From Ligula intestinalis (taxonomy: Eukaryota > Platyhelminthes > Cestoda > Diphyllobothriidea > Diphyllobothriidae), in NCBI GenBank assembly GCA_036362985.1, contig JAYGXS010000001.1:37060408-37124407 (forward strand): a DNA stretch of 64,000 nucleotides, written 5' to 3'. Shown here piece after piece: positions 57,940 through 64,000 of this stretch (positions are counted from its first letter, which is position 1; the number at the start of each line of letters is the position of its first letter). The notes beneath the pieces are model-generated. The model was not told the origin of the DNA. It made no database searches and was given only the letters and a program-made list of their open reading frames with translations. The translations under genes and the position numbers were made by a program.

Positions 57940-60900
57940 AATTATAGGTCATTTAAGCCTTTTGCTTCTAAGTCGTGAAAACTTCCCCGGCAGAAATATT
58001 TTGAACATCTCAATGTTAGAATCTGTAAGTGAATTCTCATGTTATTTCCCTTTCTAATATCGTAGGGAGTTAAAAGCGTTGACAACCCTAGCAACTGCTA
58101 TCTTCAGGCCATGGTTCCTTAGGAGAGAAGACTTGGAAAAGGCAGAATAGTAGGAATAGTTTATTTTGTACACAGAGGAATGGGTACTTTGGATTACACG
58201 TCCTTCCGCTGAAGCGACTTGGACCGAATAGTTAAAAGGGTCCAGAGTGAGCATTCTGTGAGCCAAGATTGTCCCCGCATGATGGCGACTGTGGCATATC
58301 GCTTTGGAGGATATAGGCTGCAGAACAGCTACATCAACATAATGGGTTTATGTCGGTTTACCTGCTCAGAACTATCACTCTTGGTTGTTTACTTTTGTTG
58401 CTTTGCCGCCTTTTCCCGTAAGCAGACCGGTTGGTCATATTCAGGCATGGAATTCACCAATTTCCTCAATAAAGTACAGAAAGCGAAGTACACATGACTT
58501 TAATGTTTACAGACTCCAGTCTCACATGACATAAACACACGTGGCAGTGTTCAACAAACTTGATGTGCTTTCAGGTAGCATTCCTTAACAGGGCGTTTGA
58601 AGATTTTGGAAGGTTTACTGTTAAGTGCTTTATTTAGTGGAAGCCAGGGGTACGGTTAACAAAATAAGATGACGGTTTTCCTACTGAGTTGAGTCGTCAA
58701 GAACCATTCATGATCCGCAGTTTATGTTGCTTTGTAATGTTATAGCAAAATTGTCATTGAGAGTGAAATTCTGCTGAGTTTTTTGATTATTCATACATTT
58801 CCCATGTTAATCGTTTAATTTTCACAAATGACCAGAGGTGACACCTGCTCTTTACCAGATAATATCAATATCTTGTTCTATGCAGTTTCGCTTATGGCGT
58901 CCTAGTCAAAGTCTACTTCATGTCAGACAAAAATGCCGTAAGCGTATGGATACCTCACTCAATATTTATGTTTATTATTTGTCTTCAGGTTTTTACGTTT
59001 GATCGCTTAAAAAAACCATTTGGATGTGCTGTTATCGTTGTAAAATCATATGCTTCTTCGTTCCGCTTAAAAGCGTCAGCCGGATTAGCAGTAAGGGCTT
59101 AACTGTTTTTGCTTCATACAACAAGACAACTATAGGGTTTTCGAACAAAGTCCCGTAATCCGGTCGCAATATTAAGCAAAGTCTATTGTGTTTTCTTATT
59201 TAACTGATTTATACGCCGTTTAAATTAACTATATATCATTTACAGTTTGTAATTTGTTGGTTAAGTCCAATATGGCTCATACTGCAAACAATATTAAATA
59301 TTTGAGCTTTAAAGTGATCTAATGCGACGAATAAGGCAAAAAAGGATGTGTCTAAGGCAGGCTTATAAAATAGAAAGTTCTCAGAAGTAAACAGTAGGTG
59401 GTAATGGTTAGGGTGAATTTTAGCACAAAATTTAGTATAGAAGTGCTGAAATTTCTTCATTTTTAAATATTTCATGAGATGATGCTCAAATTTATTTTCA
59501 ATTAATCCCTTTATTTAACTAGTGTTAGGGTTGTTTCTAAACACGCAGCCTACGCTCTCACTAAAAAAAAATGCGAAAAATGCTGGCCAACATTTTAAGT
59601 TCTAACAAACTTCAACTATTGTTGGACGTCTTAACATTTAGCATAGGAAGCAAGAGATTCGGAGTGTCTTAATTGCATAGATTATGATGCAGGTTTTGGA
59701 AAAGGCACTGGGCAGCATTATTGCTGACCCAAAGTGATAGATTGTTTTTACACAATTAGATTCAACGCCAGTAAGTTAACTATTCTCAAAATTGCATGTG
59801 GTCACATTATATGTTAACCCAGACTAATCCCCGTTTTTATAGGGCGTTAATTCATCCTTAACGAAATGTTACCACCCAGGATAGAGAAAAAATAAGCGGG
59901 CCTTCTTTACGGACTCCTGTAGATGGGAAGTGTGGACCTTACTAAAAATTGACTAGCAAAACGCTTAGGCTGTGCACTGAAGCGAAATAATTAGAAGAAT
60001 GGAAGGCAGAAGGGTAAAAAGGGCTTGCTTATTTCGTTTTAAATATTGTCACACCCGACGTTAGTTTTAGAAGGCCGACCACCGTCGCCATTTGCTTTCT
60101 GACTGCAAGTTATTAAGTCAAACCGCCTTAAAGCTAGGCAACACAGAATGAAAAATTAAATCACCTGAAGGCACCGCTTTTGGGCTTTACCTTTCTACCG
60201 CTTCCATCTTATTTATCTCTTGTAGAAAATAAATATATGTTTTATTGCCACTGTTACTTTTTCACACGAATACCAAATATACTAATTTAAACTAAACCTT
60301 TCAGGACCTTATTCTTTCCGCCGTACCGAAACAATCATTTTTAAAAGTCAATTACCGTTTGTTGTGAACGTCCGTCTGTATTGAACACGTTTGTATCTAC
60401 TCATCGATAGCATTGTTGGATGTTAGTTGACATAACCCCAGTGGTATCGTTTATTCTATTTTGTCACCATGGTTTATAATTGCTTGAAGGGAATTTTTGT
60501 ACAACCATGGCACTGATATTTTCTGTTTGTTTGCACATTCTTTGCGTGCTCTGTACGGTAGTTTAAGCCGAACATGATTTCGATATTTTGGCAGATTTTT
60601 GGTCTTTTCAAAAATATCAAAACACTTAAAACGGCTTAATCCCTCTCTCCCTTTTTTTATATAACAGGTGATCATCCTCAGGAGTCGATTTATCCAAAAT
60701 ACTCGAAATGCAGTTGCTAATAAAATAAGTATTATTTTAAAATACTAAATCCAACCGAACAAAACTAAGATAGAATCTGTGCCAGAAGATACTGGCCACA
60801 ACCAGGTTTCGCAAAGAAAACGTTGCTGTCTATTTACTTGAACTAGCAGGCAAACTAAACACATGGATTTCTTCCAGTAAACACGATGGACTAACCTTTA

Positions 60901-61230
60901 GGTAGGATTGTCATTATACTCAGAACAAGAGGTACGGAAAGTATACGAAACGAGCGTCTCACCCGTCTTTGTTGCTGCTCGAAGCAGCTTTACAATGTTG
61001 TTTGTGATTAAGTGAAGGCATGCATACAGAACCAATGACCTGGTTCTAGACTCATCGTAATAGGGGCATTTAAGGATATATCACATTGAATATAAAAGGT
61101 GTGGGAGAAAAACTTTAGAGTTTCTGGTTTGAACAGCGACTTTATCTGAGACTTTTATTTACACCTTGGTTTATTCAAGCACGTTGAATTCTTCGGATAT
61201 TCGAGACCACAGTGACAACGTTGCACTTAG
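57940..61230. other. Gene-poor spacer
   Basis: The longest frame, 58219-58497 (plus), begins with TTG and is unrecognised. Nothing else is supported. Confidence 0.4.
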
Positions 61231-61239
61231 TTGTGTGTT

Positions 61240-61380
61240 TACTTCATTTGACCCAGTTGTGCTAAACTTCGCGTTATGGGTGGGATTTGAACCCACGCTA
61301 ACAAGGGAAGGGCTTTAATACAAACATCTGAGCTACGAGGCGTCCACAGGGAACGTAAATTTCATCACACGGGAGTCATT
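61240..61380 (-). repeat. tRNA-derived SINE, S1-related, minus
   Basis: Minus-strand head GCCTCGTAGCTCAGATG (about 61342-61326), then a B box GGGTTCAAATCCCA (61295-61282). The S1-type tail follows near 61258 (ACAACTGGGTCAAATGAAG). Together with the plus copy directly right of it, this forms another inverted SINE pair. Confidence 0.7.
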
Positions 61381-61394
61381 TTATCCATCCAGCC

Positions 61395-61555
61395 TGGTGC
61401 TGAGCTCCTAGCGTTGGCCTCTTAAATCAGTTGGCCAGAGCGTTGGCTGTACTAAAGTCTTCCCTTTACTGGCGTGGGTTCGCGTTCCATCGAGGCCACC
61501 GAGTGTTGCTCGACTGCATCATATGGGTCATTTAAATCTGCCAAAACCCCCTACT
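61395..61555 (+). repeat. tRNA-derived SINE, S1-related, plus
   Basis: Head at 61415-61498 with an A-box-like CAGTTGGCCAGAGCG and a B-box-like GGGTTCGCGTTCC (one base off consensus). Tail CATATGGGTCATTTAAATCTGCCAAAACCCC. Confidence 0.7.
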
Positions 61556-61559
61556 ACCC

Positions 61560-62330
61560 GTGTGTTTACACCCAGTCTAATGTATAGCTAGCCAATTATC
61601 AGATAATACAGAACACTTGTGTCAAAAAGACAGTCATGCGTCTTCAGTCTGCTGGATTGCCTACGTAAGTTAAATTTTCAAATGCGAAATAATAAGGCCT
61701 GGGACCCACTGCCGAGGTAGGAAACATCAGGGATCTTTTACAGTACATGATGAAATAACAAGAAAAGTCGTTATGCTGGGGATACGGGAGAACCAGTTCA
61801 GAAGACAAAAACACCATGAACTATTCTCCTGGGTATTTTTTTACCATCTGAATGATCTCAAGTCACCGATGTTCAGAATTATTTACGAGTCATACTGCTT
61901 TAGCTACTACCCGCTTTTAGTTTTGGTCTTCGTACCGGGTGAGTGTTGGTTGAGTGTGAGTCTAGACAGTACAATCAGCGTTAAATAAACATGCCATTTG
62001 TATTTAAGCGAACCAGAATCAGGGCATCGATTTTGTCATCATATCCCACCCCTATAATTTGGAGACGACGGGTTGACTATAATCTATACCGGTTACCAGC
62101 ACACGATCGTAAATCGGAGCAGTAAAACTAAGGAATGCAATTTTAACTTCTGGCTTGGAAGTTATTTTTGAGGAAATCTGTACAACTTGGAAGTGTCGGA
62201 CAAACCTTGGCGCAGTTACAAGGCTCAAGGGCAACAAAATGATAAATGTACACAACTTTATAATGCGTTTGTATACTGTTTTATAATGGTCTGAGGCGAG
62301 CCTTTGGCAGCAGTGAGGGAAGGGGAGCCT
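61560..62330. other. Spacer
   Basis: No supported frame. The plus frame 61773-61988 is unrecognised. Confidence 0.4.
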
Positions 62331-62343
62331 AAGGGGGGAGCCA

Positions 62344-62712
62344 TTACACTGCCCAGCTGTTCGGAATTGTGTTTGGAAGCACATGTTGTCGCTCGTTGGC
62401 ATTGTTGCACCAAGAGTAGACGACCACGTCCTGCATCTCGTAGTTGGTCCTGCCTGTGTTCCACTCCAAAGGCGTTTGGTTCCTGCTGTGTCCACTCAGA
62501 GGGCAAGAAGTCACGGAGCTACGTGTCTCCGGTGGGTCGGAAAGATACGAATGACCAATCTGGGAGAATTGATCAATGGAAGTTGCATAAGGGTGGTATG
62601 CCTGCATGTTCATCTCGTCTGTGTGCCCGAGGAGCATTCCATAGGGGTTCTGGCCCGGACCATCGAAAAAACTGTTCATTGTCATTTGGTTATATGACGA
62701 TCCGGGGATTCC
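62344..62712 (-). CDS. Candidate 5' coding exon of an unidentified host gene
   Basis: On the minus strand a good acceptor (TACATCCTTTTTAG, ending near 62713) precedes a short leader with an in-frame stop, then ATGACAATG at 62685-62677. The frame runs 113 codons to a TAA at 62344. Its peptide is rich in Asn, Ser, Pro, Tyr and Met (NPYGMLLGHTDEMNMQAYHP and similar), the low-complexity style of transcription-factor N-termini. Two other frames are also open, so chance is possible. A PLEW segment recalls linkers before some Abd-B-class homeodomains, but no homeodomain follows here, so I do not name it. If real, it may be spliced before the TAA. Confidence 0.4.
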   Translation of the reverse strand, partial: GIPGSSYNQMTMNSFFDGPGQNPYGMLLGHTDEMNMQAYHPYATSIDQFSQIGHSYLSDPPETRSSVTSCPLSGHSRNQTPLEWNTGRTNYEMQDVVVYSWCNNANERQHVLPNTIPNSWAV

Positions 62713-62729
62713 TAAAAAGGATGTAAGGT

Positions 62730-64000
62730 CTCAAATAAGTTCAAAGAGCAACATACTAAACTAGTAATAAACATTTTGGGCTCTGTGGGGAGCGAAGGGA
62801 TATGCATTGCCTCAAACAGTCTTTTGAGGAGACTAATGATAGTTGTTGCAAACCTTTAAAATACTTACTAATTTTTTCAAATACTTTCTTCGCCTCAAAA
62901 CCCCTCGTGACAAGCATTCGTACTCTGTGGGTTTACCCTACAGATCTCGGTCGTATACTAAATTCCGGCCACTCTCCCGACCCAAACCCCAACACATTGA
63001 CTTCTTCAGGTGGGCGAAGCGACGAACATTTTCTGTAAGCTCTTTAGTGTTTCCTTATCTTAAAAATCCTTGCTATTCGATCATTTTCTTTTTTGGCCTA
63101 CCATATTGCCAGAATTGTGCTGCAGGTTTCAGCATTGCCTCAGTCCAACTTAATAGTTATTAAAGAATCGTAAAGAAAAATGCTTTCCCATATCACCATA
63201 TCTCGTTTGTAATTCTACGAAGCAATTTAAATGTCAGTTTAGGACCTGAACTCTGAACATCTTATAAAGATGATAAGAATAAGCCTGAAAACAAATTAAA
63301 TAAGTTGTTTTCTGCGTATTTTTCCTGGAATAATTTAAAACGCGTCAATAATATGCCTTAAACGTTAACAAGGGCCTACCAAACTAATCATAGGTTTGGA
63401 AAGTCAAATTGGCACCATCGTAAGACCACTAAACTTCCAGGGAAAATGAGAATATGTGTTGTTGAAGTGTTATGTAAGTTGCTGGGTGTTGGTAACATTC
63501 CTTTATCTCACATCGTTTACATAGGGTCTCGATGTGTTGGGCTCATCGGGCTGTAGCAGAGGGTGGAGATAGAATGTGAGCAAGGTCCATTGAGTACGTA
63601 TTCCCATCTTTAGGGGGTTTTCGCGATGAGCGATCACCACCCGATGCCGCGGAAGATTAAGCGCTCGCATTAACGCATCATGACGACATACTGCAAGACT
63701 TACCGTCTGAGTAGCCCTTGCTTTGGCTGTTATTGACATTCGTAGAAGTGGGCCTTTAGAATAGATTGTTGGTTTCTGGTAAATAACCAAAGGTTTCTTT
63801 GGCGTCAATTTAGTGATTCGTATCGAGAAGCGAACTCAAACTGGATCTATTTTCACCCCTACCTTACTAGACAGACATGGGTTCACGTAGCATCTTTTCC
63901 AGCCGTCTCGTTGTACGACTTGCGTGCCACTTCACGGGAGAAGGCTGAGGGACAAATACGCATCAATCTCGAATAGTCGGTCATTATCGCCTGGAATTAG
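62730..64000. other. Upstream flank of the candidate exon, unassigned
   Basis: If the exon above is real, this stretch would be its upstream intron or leader region. The 101-codon minus frame 63503-63808 has no recognised motif and could hold an upstream exon, but no splice pair was convincing. Confidence 0.3.

Noticed and set aside
62344..62685. Abd-B-class Hox gene
   Set aside because: Only a PLEW-type tetrapeptide is suggestive; no homeodomain or hexapeptide is present in any frame nearby.

Overview
The window looks like repeat-rich, gene-poor nuclear DNA from an animal. There is no operon structure, no dense coding and no bacterial-type gene. Every frame longer than about 130 codons is either mobile-element debris or unrecognisable. 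The most informative content is a set of decayed Penelope-like retroelements (PLEs), tRNA-headed SINEs arranged as inverted pairs, and one decayed mariner transposon. PLE terminal repeats carrying hammerhead-ribozyme motifs, together with tRNA-headed SINEs and AT-rich spacers, suggest a flatworm, perhaps a tapeworm. That assignment is an inference from repeat style; no species-diagnostic gene is visible.

Layout. 0.6-1.25 kb: inverted tRNA-SINE cluster. 2.5-8.65 kb: an old direct duplication (about 3.43-4.77 and 7.16-8.64 kb) plus a shorter duplicated block (about 4.76-4.97 and 5.71-5.93 kb). 9.4-10.4 kb: PLE remnant (-). 14.5-17.5 kb: two PLEs of different lineages, one (-) and one (+); the (+) copy retains recognisable reverse-transcriptase and GIY-YIG endonuclease segments. 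17.76-18.08 kb (-): an unrecognised frame that looks like coding. 19.25-20.13 kb: PLE remnant (-). 20.47-21.34 kb: mariner transposase pseudogene (+). 25.2-27.5 kb: PLE tails, some head-to-head. 31.9-33.2 kb: compact fold-back PLE with about 230-240 bp inverted arms and a 12-bp target duplication. 36.4-36.9 kb: palindromic terminal repeats. 37.26-37.72 kb: PLE remnant (-). 43.6-44.43 kb: second fold-back PLE. 45-61 kb: almost featureless. 62.34-62.71 kb (-): the best candidate for a host-gene exon.

The most interesting theme is the PLE terminal repeats. Several copies show a hammerhead-ribozyme core (CTGANGA, short stem II, GAAA, short stem III, then TC at the predicted cleavage site). The repeats flank short 3' coding remnants in inverted orientation. 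PLE-encoded hammerhead ribozymes are established knowledge; the assignment of these particular copies rests on reading the sequence by eye.

No rRNA, functional tRNA, CRISPR array or complete protein-coding gene could be supported. Boundaries of decayed elements are approximate, usually within tens of bases.
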